Origin: Hermodice carunculata
Taxonomy: Eukaryota; Annelida; Polychaeta; Eunicida; Amphinomidae
DNA: 64,000 nucleotides
NCBI GenBank assembly: GCA_964020975.1
Contig: OZ026629.1
Span: 49,592,634-49,656,633 of the forward strand
Reading direction: 5' to 3'
The notes beneath the pieces were generated by a model. The model was not told the origin of the DNA, searched no databases, and saw only the letters and a program-made list of their open reading frames with translations. This document shows positions 60,301 to 64,000 of this stretch, piece by piece (within the stretch, counting starts at the first letter, position 1; each line of letters begins with the position of its first letter). A program made the position numbers and the translations under genes.

Positions 60301-61496
60301 CACATACACATACACATGCACACACACACACACACGCACGCACGGTGAAAGTTAGATTTAACCCACCCACAAAGTGTACGCAATTCCCAGTCTGTGTGCA
60401 TGCAAGGTAAGTTGAGCACAAGAACATAGTCCTTTTGCTAACACATGTTATAGGTTACTTTTCTAATTTTAGGTCTACTACCAAGAACAAAATATGATGT
60501 ACGAGTTATGGCTGGTACAAAGATCGGATACCCGTGTTCCAAGCAATGTCCTGCAGAGCGTGACTTGCCATGGAAGACCATAGAAACACCAGGTCAAAAT
60601 ACATCAAGAGGTCAGTGTGCAAGCCAGCCACTGGGGCAAAGAAAAATACCTTGGGGTCATAATCATGGGATTTCAATGTACCACTACACAGAAATATTGA
60701 AAAGCTCTTCATGTCTGAAAAACAGGAGCAAAAGGCAATCGAAACTTTAAAATAAGGTGGAAATAAAAAATAAAATGGAAAACTTGAGATAGGTGTCCAG
60801 GGTGCTTAAGTTATAAAAATATAAGATGCTCGAAAAAGAATGAATGATAACATAGTTCATCAAAAAAAAAAAAAAAAAAAAGGCTTTCTGTGCACAGTGC
60901 ACCACACTAAAATGATTCATATTTTGTGTACATGAATTACATTGTGGACTCAACACTCTAGTTTGGAGCTTCATCATGAAATTCATCCTTTTCTTCCTTG
61001 AGAGACTGATATGTTGCAAGTGGATGTACTTTTTAAGTTGAGGTTACAGAGCAGATTGTCTGTGTGCAGTATGCACTCAAGAAATTTGTTGGTCAGCTTC
61101 TTCTGAAACACTCTCCTTAACACTTTTCCTTTACAACTTTAGATAGATGTTTTGACCAAAAATAATGTCGTCACTGAACTGAACGAAATTGGGCAGACTT
61201 AACTGTTCAAGTCCCAAATTGTATTCATGTAGACAAGGAAGATGACATGTTAGATATTTGGCACTGGCCACACATTTGTATGGGTTAAAAGGAAGGTTGT
61301 GTATTTGCAGTGCCTCCAACACCCATCACACGAGTAATGGGGCTCAATGCCACAGCCATACAGGTCAAATGGAAGATATCCTCACGCGAACCCATCCTAG
61401 GCTTTAAGCTGTTCTATAATAAACCTGGTCAGCGACACCAGCGCAAGACCATCATCCTTGTGGAAGAAGTCCAAGTGTACATCATTAAAAAACTAG
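29852..61496 (+). CDS. PRTG-like: Protogenin-like (DCC-family Ig/FNIII receptor) gene, internal exons 1-11 of the visible part
   Basis: Eleven exons join without a phase conflict into 556 codons. The product reads Ig - Ig - Ig - FNIII - FNIII - start of FNIII. Each Ig shows the B-strand Cys, C-strand Trp and the F-strand Y-x-C; each FNIII shows the B-strand Trp. Compared from memory with vertebrate proteins, the first visible Ig matches Ig2 of the DCC superfamily (LPSGVLQI before D-A-G-x-Y-R-C), and the third matches protogenin Ig4 (W-L-K-N-G-x-x-I-H). The family consists of type I membrane receptors for guidance and adhesion, normally with four Ig domains and several FNIII repeats. Signal peptide, Ig1, later FNIII repeats, the transmembrane segment and the cytoplasmic tail are not visible, so the gene is open at both ends. 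Sequons are NHS, NVT, NYT, NTS and NAT, fitting an extracellular chain. Protogenin versus IGDCC3/IGDCC4 cannot be settled; DCC/neogenin proper is less likely. Confidence 0.9.
29997..32030. other. Intron after the first Ig2 exon, 5' part
   Basis: No repeat family or coding signal was identified in this part of the 2.4-kb intron. Confidence 0.5.
32031..32173. mobile_element. Palindromic hairpin element, 143 bp
   Basis: Left arm TAGCATGCTTTGTAGACGAT and ATGAAGTAATCAACTCGCAC pair with a right arm ending ATCGTCAACAAAGCATGCTA, with arms of about 60 bp. The loop is about 22 bp (ACTCATTCGCTTCGCTCACT). A (TA)n run follows directly at 32182-32224. It has the look of a foldback MITE; no coding. Confidence 0.8.
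32182..32224. repeat. (TA)n microsatellite
   Basis: About 21 TA units, abutting the hairpin element and lying 200 bp before the next exon. Confidence 0.9.
32422..32555 (+). CDS. PRTG-like: PRTG-like exon: second half of Ig2
   Basis: The acceptor is CATGTGTCTAG and the donor GTAAGC. One base completes the Arg codon split by the previous intron (phase 2), and the exon ends in phase 1. It encodes YKVLPSGVLQISGVLPSDAG, then R-Y-R-C with the F-strand cysteine, then a basic KRRSKEA stretch and LNVTQ with an N-glycosylation sequon. LPSG(V/A)LQI followed by D-x-G-x-Y-R-C is the most diagnostic stretch in the window: it is shared by Ig2 of DCC, neogenin and protogenin. The basic KRRSKEA stretch resembles protogenin and IGDCC proteins more than DCC. 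A 53-bp intronic tandem duplication begins about 110 bp downstream. Confidence 0.93.
32665..32770. repeat. 53-bp tandem duplication in intron
   Basis: AGATAGTCAAAGTAAGATCT begins at 32665 and 32718. The two copies diverge mainly in their last third. Confidence 0.8.
33180..34402 (+). mobile_element. Mosaic of H1, H3 and H6 repeat fragments
   Basis: At 33180-33340 lie H1 internal blocks (TTACTTCAAACTTGATGGGA, CATGCTCCAATGA) with a T run at 33288-33313. At 33540-33730 is an H3 3' part (ACTTCCCTTAAATTTGCTCA, GGTGACCTTGAGG, CTCACTTCTC), matching 13320-13497. At 33780-33915 and 34285-34400 are two H6 pieces. A second T run lies at 34047-34075. None is complete. Confidence 0.55.
34403..35575 (+). 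mobile_element. H2-family element with internally repeated units
   Basis: The 5' end after TTTT is AGCTCTGCTGACCAAAGGTC and GCAGAGCTGATG, a clear hairpin. Internal units carrying AGTTTTCAAGTTARCCCAAT, GGTGGCGCCAC and TTAATTTGTGGCAGATCTTC recur at about 34500, 35270 and 35400. The 3' terminus typical of the family is not visible. It ends about 335 bp before the Ig3 exon. Confidence 0.65.
35910..36041 (+). CDS. PRTG-like: PRTG-like exon: first half of Ig3
   Basis: The acceptor is TTTGTTGCAG and the donor GTAAGA; both edges are phase 1. The exon encodes GEKPIPLKIIAGPARVTT, then the B strand A-L-L-E-C with its cysteine, the G-N-P-x-P-K turn and I-V-W-F-G-P with the core tryptophan. Vertebrate protogenin Ig3 has the same order (I-I-A-G-P ... 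V-L-E-C-x-A-x-G-N-P-x-P), so the assignment to Ig3 is secure at the family level. It begins about 335 bp downstream of the end of a repeat-filled stretch (an H2 copy). Confidence 0.92.
37265..37663 (+). mobile_element. H2-family element, truncated at its 5' end
   Basis: The body has TTATGTGGTCACTCATGTCT, ATTGGTGGCGC and TTCGGCAGATCTTC. The end is ACGGCAGAGCACCAGGTCAT, TGGGCCTCTTG and TTTT. A G run lies just upstream at 37220-37228. It lies 138 bp before the next exon. Confidence 0.65.
37801..37959 (+). CDS. PRTG-like: PRTG-like exon: second half of Ig3
   Basis: The acceptor is TTTGAATTTCAG and the donor GTAAGT; both edges are phase 1. The exon encodes GGRQLSGPQYKVDNQGNLEI, then K-N-L-x-L-Q-N-A-G-L-Y-T-C with the F-strand cysteine, and finishes with ASAQGRLEVD (G strand). 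The G-N-L-x-I ... L-Q-x-A-G-x-Y-x-C pattern matches protogenin Ig3. The 3' end of an H2 repeat lies only about 138 bp upstream of the acceptor, so the element ends close to the branch-point region without disturbing the exon. Confidence 0.92.
37960..39271. other. Intron between Ig3 and Ig4 exons
   Basis: 1.3 kb with no repeat family recognised. It is the least repeat-loaded of the longer introns. Confidence 0.5.
39272..39420 (+). CDS. PRTG-like: PRTG-like exon: first half of Ig4
   Basis: The acceptor is GATTTTAAAG, with a weak pyrimidine tract, and the donor is GTAAGA. The exon enters in phase 1 and leaves in phase 0. It encodes TPPKVVYTSGNEIKPAAQNV, the B strand R-L-I-C with its cysteine, G-I-P-K-P-R turning into V-T-W-L-K-N-G-K-A-I-H and ending in NSRIK. 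Vertebrate protogenin has the very similar W-L-K-N-G-x-x-I-H-x-N-x-R-I-K at this position in Ig4, which is the best single argument for a protogenin-type protein rather than DCC. Confidence 0.92.
39575..39789 (+). mobile_element. H4-family 3' fragment
   Basis: TTTGTGAACATGATATCTGA, CACTTCTTGACTTGATTA, ACCCTGACCTCATTTTCAAG and GTAGACCCATCTGTCAGTGC match the copy at 41137 in order. Confidence 0.6.
39790..41130 (+). mobile_element. H2-family element, nearly complete
   Basis: It starts near TTAGCTGACGTTGTAGAAC, a degraded hairpin, with GATCACTCATGTCTGTCTGT. The body carries three or more units of the form AATGTACCAC(A)AATGTGTAT plus CTTGACC/GGTCA. The 3' end is GAGCAGAGCATTAGGCCCAT and GGGCCTTTTG before TTTT: sub-terminal arm, hairpin, CTTG-like end. 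Confidence 0.65.
41137..41400 (+). mobile_element. Short H4-family element, both ends visible
   Basis: It directly follows the H2 copy in a TTTTTATTA tract. The hairpin is ATGGGTCCACCC and GGGGACCCAT, then GTGGGTTGTCTGTCCATCC, and near the 3' end GGTGGACCCATCAGTCAATC repeats the hairpin arm. Length about 260 bp. Confidence 0.65.
41648..41827 (+). mobile_element. H1-family remnant with (CAT)n tract
   Basis: GGCTGAACTGACTGGTCAGT and CAGCTGAGCTTATC form the 5' hairpin after TTTTT. A large internal deletion then joins to CTTTGGGTGGGTCTTTACAC and TTCCAGTGATTTTC. At that point a (CAT)n run of about 26 units (41750-41827) begins. Confidence 0.65.
42133..42259 (+). CDS. PRTG-like: PRTG-like exon: second half of Ig4
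   Basis: The acceptor is TTATTCACAG and the donor GTAATC. The exon enters in phase 0 and leaves in phase 1. It encodes VLGGEQLLIEQLMVSDSGYY, then Q-C-R-G-E-N-R-A-G with the F-strand cysteine, and I-R-L-L-I-T-R-S as the G strand. The Y-x-C-x-x-E-N-x-x-G signature is typical of I-set domains just before the first FNIII repeat in DCC, neogenin and protogenin. The intron before it (2.7 kb) is almost entirely H2 and H4 repeats and a (CAT)n tract. Confidence 0.92.
42260..44000. other. Intron between Ig4 and FNIII-1
   Basis: 1.7 kb; no repeat family recognised and no second exon seen. Confidence 0.5.
44001..44138 (+). CDS. PRTG-like: PRTG-like exon: first half of FNIII-1
   Basis: The acceptor is TTTACCTCAG and the donor GTGAGT; both edges are phase 1. 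The exon encodes DKAPDPPTNLRAIVKSSTEI, then Q-L-L-W-D-P-S with the core tryptophan of an FNIII B strand, and Y-S-I-H-Y-R-Q-T-S in the C strand. P-D-P-P-T-N-L is a common FNIII opening. Vertebrate protogenin shows A-Y-S-V-H-Y at the same place. The next intron is the longest seen (7.6 kb) and contains the nested 3.3-kb element and the 710-bp palindrome. Confidence 0.92.
44139..46472. repeat. Intron DNA; G homopolymer at 45545-45567
   Basis: No recognised family. A 23-base G run at 45545-45567 is a likely site of assembly error. Confidence 0.6.
46473..49783. mobile_element. 3.3-kb TIR element, hAT-like ends, with an H1 element inside
   Basis: The left end is CAGGGGTAGAAATTAACTG. The right end, complemented, is CAAGGGTCGAAATTAGCGG. 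Both continue into GGTAGCAAA/TTTGCTAC phrases. CATGA lies just outside both ends and may be the target duplication, although hAT elements normally make 8 bp. The H1 element (46743-47883) was added later. No transposase was recognised in the remaining 2.2 kb, which includes a GGCTCGGCAATTCACTTGT block near 48427 and a G run at 48592-48609. Confidence 0.6.
46743..47883 (+). mobile_element. Best-preserved H1-family element
   Basis: After a T-run comes ACCTCAGCTGACTTGTCAGT and CAGCTGAGGTTTTTTGAG, a perfect short hairpin. Next are GTCCGTCGTCC repeats and four blocks each built on a phrase like AAACCGTCxxxxAGATT plus CTTCAAACTTGGTGG. The 3' end is GATCAGCTGAGGCAC (arm again), a GGGCTGT/ACAGCCC hairpin, then TCTTG and TTTT. 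It is 1141 bp with no long frame and serves here as the reference copy of H1. Confidence 0.75.
49914..50623. mobile_element. 710-bp long-arm palindrome between TTAA sites (piggyBac-like MITE)
   Basis: TTAA at 49910-49913 and 50624-50627 flank ends GGTGGCACAAACAAAGCTAG and its complement CTAGCTTTGTTTGTGTCACC. Arms of about 275 bp (49914-50190 and 50350-50623) stay complementary through GGAGTGCTGTCTTCAACC and TTCTCGAAAAATA, around a centre of about 160 bp. TTAA target duplications are the mark of piggyBac-type transposition. Arm similarity is high, with scattered mismatches. No transposase coding. Confidence 0.85.
50720..51490 (+). repeat. Degenerate tandem repeat, GACCTTGA-containing units
   Basis: Four or five units of roughly 140-160 bp each contain a G(G/A)TGA(C/T)TTTGA(C/G)CYCATT type phrase followed by CAAGGTCA or CAGGGTCACAGG. 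It is probably the body of an H-type repeat whose ends are not recognised. Confidence 0.5.
51705..51863 (+). CDS. PRTG-like: PRTG-like exon: second half of FNIII-1
   Basis: The acceptor is TTTTCTTCTTCAG and the donor GTAAGT; both edges are phase 1. The exon encodes GNGEENQMVSKIPTVKV, then L-L-P-H-T-N-Y-T-F-Y-V-K-A-Y-N, the typical E-F region of FNIII with its conserved tyrosine and an N-Y-T sequon. It closes with KGASVHSKLITAMTDED. The L-x-P-x-x-x-Y-x-F-x-V-x-A-Y-N signature is clear. An acidic linker (TDED) then leads to the next domain. Confidence 0.93.
52145..52840 (+). mobile_element. H-type repeat with 303-bp dimeric tandem array
   Basis: It opens with ATGCCCCTCTCCTACCGCAG and GAGGGACATA, a short hairpin, then CCGTCCGTCCGTGCATG. 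The array has type A units (GGGCTGT-AATC at 52230 and 52533) alternating with type B units (GGGCTATAAT at 52374, GAGCTATAAT at 52677). Both A to A and B to B spacings are 303 bp. Shared phrases are TAATGAAACTTTACACACAG, AAAGTAGGTC and GGGTCACAG. Confidence 0.7.
52998..53190 (+). mobile_element. H5-family 5' fragment
   Basis: GTCTTGCCAGTGTAAGCTGT and TGGCGAGACTAAGCACTCAC form the 5' hairpin after TTATTATT. ACTTCGGAGTGGCATCATTT and GGGTAGGGCTTC match 54600-54700. The end is not visible. Confidence 0.6.
53191..54028. other. Intron DNA, no recognisable feature
   Basis: A 126-codon open frame at 53205-53585 has no domain or splice evidence and is taken as chance. Confidence 0.4.
54029..55855 (+). 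mobile_element. H2-family element interrupted by H5 (54127-54854)
   Basis: It starts after ATTT with AGCTCTGCTGACCATAGGTC and CAGAGCTTATGGGATC. At TCTAAAGTTTTT it is cut by H5 (GTCTCGCCAG, CTGTTGGCGAGAC). It resumes with TTAAGTTAGCCTCTTGAAAT, just where the copy at 57055 reads straight on (AAATTTAAGTTAACCTC). The 3' end is GCCAGCAGAGCATAAAGCCC and ATGAGCCTCATG. H5 ends in an ATGCCC/GGGCAT stem around a C run (54818-54842). Confidence 0.7.
56189..56389 (+). CDS. PRTG-like: PRTG-like exon: first part of FNIII-2
   Basis: The acceptor is CTGTTGTTTCAG and the donor GTAAAA; both edges are phase 1. The exon encodes VPSGAPLVTLYALSSTSIKV, then T-W-Q-E-L-P with the B-strand tryptophan, a basic RKKAHG loop, I-T-R-Y-R-I-Q-Y-R-P in the C strand and SVEVSGDRQEHIIKG into the E strand. 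Vertebrate protogenin FNIII-2 has the same order, including a basic loop before a C strand of L-Y-R-L-x-F-R type. At 201 nt this is the longest exon in the window. Confidence 0.92.
57055..58083 (+). mobile_element. H2-family element with (TTA)n tract
   Basis: AGCTCTGCTCACCATAGCTC and ACAGAGCTTATACG come after TTTTTT. The body matches 54857-55855 in order (GACATATTGTATG, GTGTTTGATTTTCATTGGATC, ACCAAATGTAC). The end is GTCAGCAGAGCATTAGGCCC, ATGGGC and TTTTTTT. A (TTA)n run with TCA interruptions at 57246-57349 lies inside. It is the uninterrupted sister of the copy at 54029. Confidence 0.7.
58590..58995 (+). repeat. Three tandem units of about 150 bp
   Basis: CACAGGATTACAGTCCTCTA, CCAGGATTAGAAGTCCACTT and CACAGGATGATAGTTTTCTA start the units at about 58603, 58759 and 58906. 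Each continues with AAGGGCT, then GATGACCTTGACC and a GAGCCACAT-like end. Confidence 0.7.
58900..59135. repeat. Inverted repeat built from the third tandem unit
   Basis: The segment 58900-58993 is repeated in reverse complement at 59032-59135: CCCTAATGTGGGTCTGTGAC mirrors GTCACAGACCCACATTAGGG, extending through GGTCATCCATCTTC and TATCCTGTGCA. The arms are about 95 bp and the spacer about 40 bp, which itself repeats CACAGACCCACATT. Confidence 0.85.
59136..60472. other. Intron DNA with a CA-rich tract near 60300-60345
   Basis: An impure (CA)n/(CG) tract at 60300-60345 and a G run at 59947-59956; otherwise nothing recognised. Confidence 0.5.
60473..60610 (+). CDS. PRTG-like: PRTG-like exon: end of FNIII-2 with an extra cysteine pair
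   Basis: The acceptor is TTTCTAATTTTAG and the donor GTCAGT; both edges are phase 1. The exon encodes GLLPRTKYDVRVMAGTKIGY, the E-F part of FNIII. The motif L-L-P-x-T-x-Y-x-V-x-V-x-A-G-T-x-x-G closely resembles the family. It is followed by P-C-S-K-Q-C-P-A-E-R-D-L-P-W and TIETPGQNTSR, which has a sequon. The C-x3-C pair falls in the F-G loop, where I recall a shorter cysteine-free loop (GLGESSVW) in vertebrate protogenin. A local disulfide is possible; this is inference. Confidence 0.9.
61311..61496 (+). CDS. PRTG-like: PRTG-like exon: first half of FNIII-3
   Basis: The acceptor is GTGTATTTGCAG and the donor GTAAGT; both edges are phase 1. The exon encodes VPPTPITRVMGLNATAIQV, which has an N-A-T sequon, then K-W-K-I with the B-strand tryptophan, P-I-L-G-F-K-L-F-Y-N-K-P-G in the C strand, a basic QRHQRK loop and a V-E-E-V-Q-V-Y-I-I-K-K-L strand. 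The I-x-G-(F/Y)-K-L-(F/Y)-Y pattern is shared with vertebrate protogenin FNIII-3. The other half of the domain should lie in the next exon, which I do not find before 64000. Confidence 0.92.
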
Positions 61497-62433
61497 GTAA
61501 GTTTTTTGTGGGTATGGTTGGTGCATCTCATGTAGAATCAGTTTATATGTCTACATAATGAAGGCAAATGAACCCTTTCCAGATTGAGTGCAGATTGAAT
61601 CAACTGCAGTTTTCATTCAAAAATATATAAGCCTATGTAACACAGGAACAGGTAACAGAGGGCGTTAATTTGGGTGCTTAGAGATAGTTTGAATGGAGTG
61701 GGTTGATACAAACACTATCAGCAAGTGGCCACCTGAGCAAAAACCAACATTTAAAAAAATCATCCTTCCCACCCCCACCCCCACCCCCACCCCCCAAAAA
61801 AGCCACTGTAAACCTTCATGCTACAAAGTTGCATATAAAGAAAGACAATATATACTATAATAAAGGCATCATGAGTAAGGAAGAGTAGATACATGGGATG
61901 TCTGCCTGGGATTCATAGTGTGTCAGTTATTTTTACTTGCATGTAAAAGTTGGTGTGGGTCAGGGCAAAATGACCTATATTCTTAGGACAACCATTTTGC
62001 AATGTGTAAAATCGTCACAGGGAGGGTATGTGTAATAATAGTTTTATTACCACTACATCTCAATTGGATGTCTTAATGCTAAAGAAGAATCTTCACCTGT
62101 AGGTTGAGTAGGGCATGTCAGATTTGTTATTTGGAATCCTAATTGCAGGTCTACAGCACAAGAATAAAGTGTGCAAAAAAAAGCATTGAAAAGGAAAAAA
62201 TAAAAAGGGACATGTCAAAGAGTAAGGTGCATTTATTGTTTTCTTGATTGATTGGAAATTATCTTCAGTTGAAAGTTCCTATTCGTGTAAGTTTATGTTT
62301 AGTTTGAAGTTCATTTCAAACATGCTTGTTTAAAGTTTAAAAAATCATCAAGATCACTTGATGTTCTTGCAGGATGAGTAACATCATTGTGGCTTTTTCA
62401 TGGACACTGACTTTTTTCTTTCGATATTAAATA
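61497..62433. other. Intron after the last visible exon
   Basis: A CCCCCACC tract at 61770-61794; no exon found for the second half of FNIII-3. Confidence 0.5.
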
Positions 62434-62610
62434 CAGTGGTCCCTGTCTTGAGAGACCCCCCAAGAGCAGACTCAAAAGTGGTCTCTCAAGACAGGTGGTC
62501 TCGCATTAGAGGTACAATAATATGGAAAAGATAGCTGCAAACACATGTCAAATTTGGTCTTTCTAGCCAGGTTGTCTCTCATTGGAGCTTTCTCAAAACA
62601 GGGACCACTG
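62434..62610 (+). mobile_element. TA-flanked MITE, family CAGTGGTCCCTGTC, both ends intact
   Basis: CAGTGGTCCCTGTCTTGAGA and TCTCAAAACAGGGACCACTG are the ends, and TA precedes and follows directly (ATA CAGTGG, CCACTG TACTG). It is 177 bp with the same orientation and layout as the copy at 21675. No coding. Confidence 0.88.
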
Positions 62611-63603
62611 TACTGTTACATTGACTGGGCACCTGTTAACAAAAGGCTGATTCGGCAGGTACCCGGTATACACAGTTTGCCCAGGTACCCATACAAACTC
62701 TTGTTCTACACCATATTTCACATTGTATATGCTTGAGTCAAATCCTGATCCAGACCACTATTCTTTACTTTGTGAGTAATGATTGTGAAGTTCCCTTTCT
62801 GTTAAAAAATGTCACAAACTAGGAGTGCCATCAAGTCAAAATGGTATTGCTTTGGAAGCCCAAATTAACTTCGACCATCATTTGGAAATATGAAGTCATT
62901 TGACATGAAGGTACCCGAAACAGGCACATATACCTGGTACAGTTAATAACCAGGAACGGGTAGCTACGTACAACAATTGCCTACATGTACATCAATGCAC
63001 CGTTGGCTACATTTGTTTCACGTTTCAGTCTTACACTGCACTGATAATGCAGACAGTACAGTTTTTAATTCCTTTGCAATGTCATTGTTGTGTTTTATCA
63101 GTTGAATGTAACACTTTTGCCTGCAACATGTGTATTAACAGGATAAAACAAAAAAAGTGTCTCAGCAGAGGTTGAGATAGATTATCACCTCTACATAACA
63201 TGAAGAGATTATATAATATTAGATTGCACAAGGAAATGATCAACTTACGGAAAAAATTGAATACAGTGAAAGCCCACAATAATGATACCACCCCCACCGA
63301 CCCCCCAAAAAAGGTGTCAGATAATCATATGTCCAATAAAGGAATGAAACAGCAAAGAGAATAAACTTTTTGGCCCCTAAAACATCTGTCATTAAGTGAA
63401 TACATGAGCTGTTTGAGTGTCGTTATAATTAGGTTTCATTGAATAAGATGGAATTACTGTGCAGTATCAAGAATATGTTAAATCACATTAATGAAACTCA
63501 AAAAGACGAAAACACTTGTTGCCATGGATGGCCCAAGTAACCCATCATGGGCTAACTTGATGGGCTTCAGCTGAATATAGTGGTCTCTAATCACCAAAAC
63601 AAA
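62611..63603. other. Intron DNA, no recognisable feature
   Basis: No exon or repeat family identified. Confidence 0.45.
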
Positions 63604-63754
63604 AGAAATAGAGAATCCAGAATGGGTAGTCCATTGAGGATAACATTGGGATCACAAGTTCTTGGATTTTCATGAATAACATGAAAATCCAACATGTTAT
63701 CCCAACGTTATCCCCAATAGGCCACCTATACTGGATTTTCTTTTTCCTATTTCT
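63604..63754. mobile_element. Palindromic hairpin element, about 150 bp
   Basis: AGAAATAGAGAATCCAG at the left pairs with CTGGATTTTC and CCTATTTCT at the right. GATAACATTGGGAT pairs with ATCCCAACGTTATC, and TTGGATTTTCATG with CATGAAAATCCAA around a 7-bp loop. Arms of about 70 bp have mismatches. A foldback-type element without coding. Confidence 0.75.
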
Positions 63755-64000
63755 ATAAAGGGCAAATACGCACCAAATCAAAGTTCTATCGGAAAAATAA
63801 GTTTGAAAACGATGCCATTTTGAAAGTGGGAGGAGTTGATATTATATTAAATACACCATGGCCTCTCATTGGTTTGTCTACTACTTGAAACCAATGAGTG
63901 ACAAATCAAATGAAAGATTACTATTAAAACCTTATCCTTCATACCCATGTAGGATAACCCATTCAAGATAAGTTTCAGACATAGGAGAAAAAAAGAATCT

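Overview
The window is animal nuclear DNA, AT-rich and non-coding apart from a set of short, GC-richer exons. Those exons form the middle of one gene on the + strand. It encodes a DCC-family cell-surface receptor of the protogenin / IGDCC3 / IGDCC4 type. Introns are 0.7 to 7.6 kb long and packed with microsatellites, hairpin elements and small non-autonomous transposons. Their style (T-tract-flanked repeats with 5' hairpins, clusters of CCGTCC, and GACCTTGACC-rich bodies) recalls marine invertebrates, above all molluscs and other lophotrochozoans. An invertebrate deuterostome cannot be excluded, and the sequence does not fix a species.

Layout. Positions 1-29851 hold no exon I can recognise. 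They carry repeats: two families with 5' hairpins (called H1 and H2 here), related families H3, H4 and H6, TA-flanked MITEs, GGTCA-rich repeats, long TA and TC microsatellites, and a 108-bp tandem duplication. This stretch is probably the large first intron or introns, or the 5' flank, of the receptor gene. Positions 29852-61496 hold eleven exons with consensus splice sites and fully compatible phases, 1668 nt or 556 codons in all. In order they encode three I-set immunoglobulin domains (family Ig2, Ig3 and Ig4), two complete fibronectin type III domains and the start of a third. Every domain except the last is split over two exons, and every boundary between domains is a phase-1 intron. The signal peptide and Ig1 (before) and the remaining FNIII repeats, membrane segment and cytoplasmic tail (after) are not seen. 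Positions 61497-64000 are intron with one MITE and one hairpin element.

The mobile DNA is the other notable content. Several unrelated-looking families (H1 to H5) share one plan: a T-run at the 5' junction, a 5' hairpin, and in H1, H2 and H4 a partial copy of the hairpin arm near the 3' end. In H1 and H2 a second hairpin and a terminal CTTG followed by T-runs are also seen. This resembles the Helentron-type non-autonomous elements that include DINE-1 and the bivalve Pearl repeats. At matching positions in different H1 copies there are (TC)n, (CAT)n or poly-T tracts, so the elements appear to seed microsatellites. A 710-bp palindrome between two TTAA sites, a nested 3.3-kb TIR element and a small inverted repeat made from a tandem array are also present. 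I see no bacterial, viral, CRISPR, tRNA or rRNA feature, and no novel multi-gene system.
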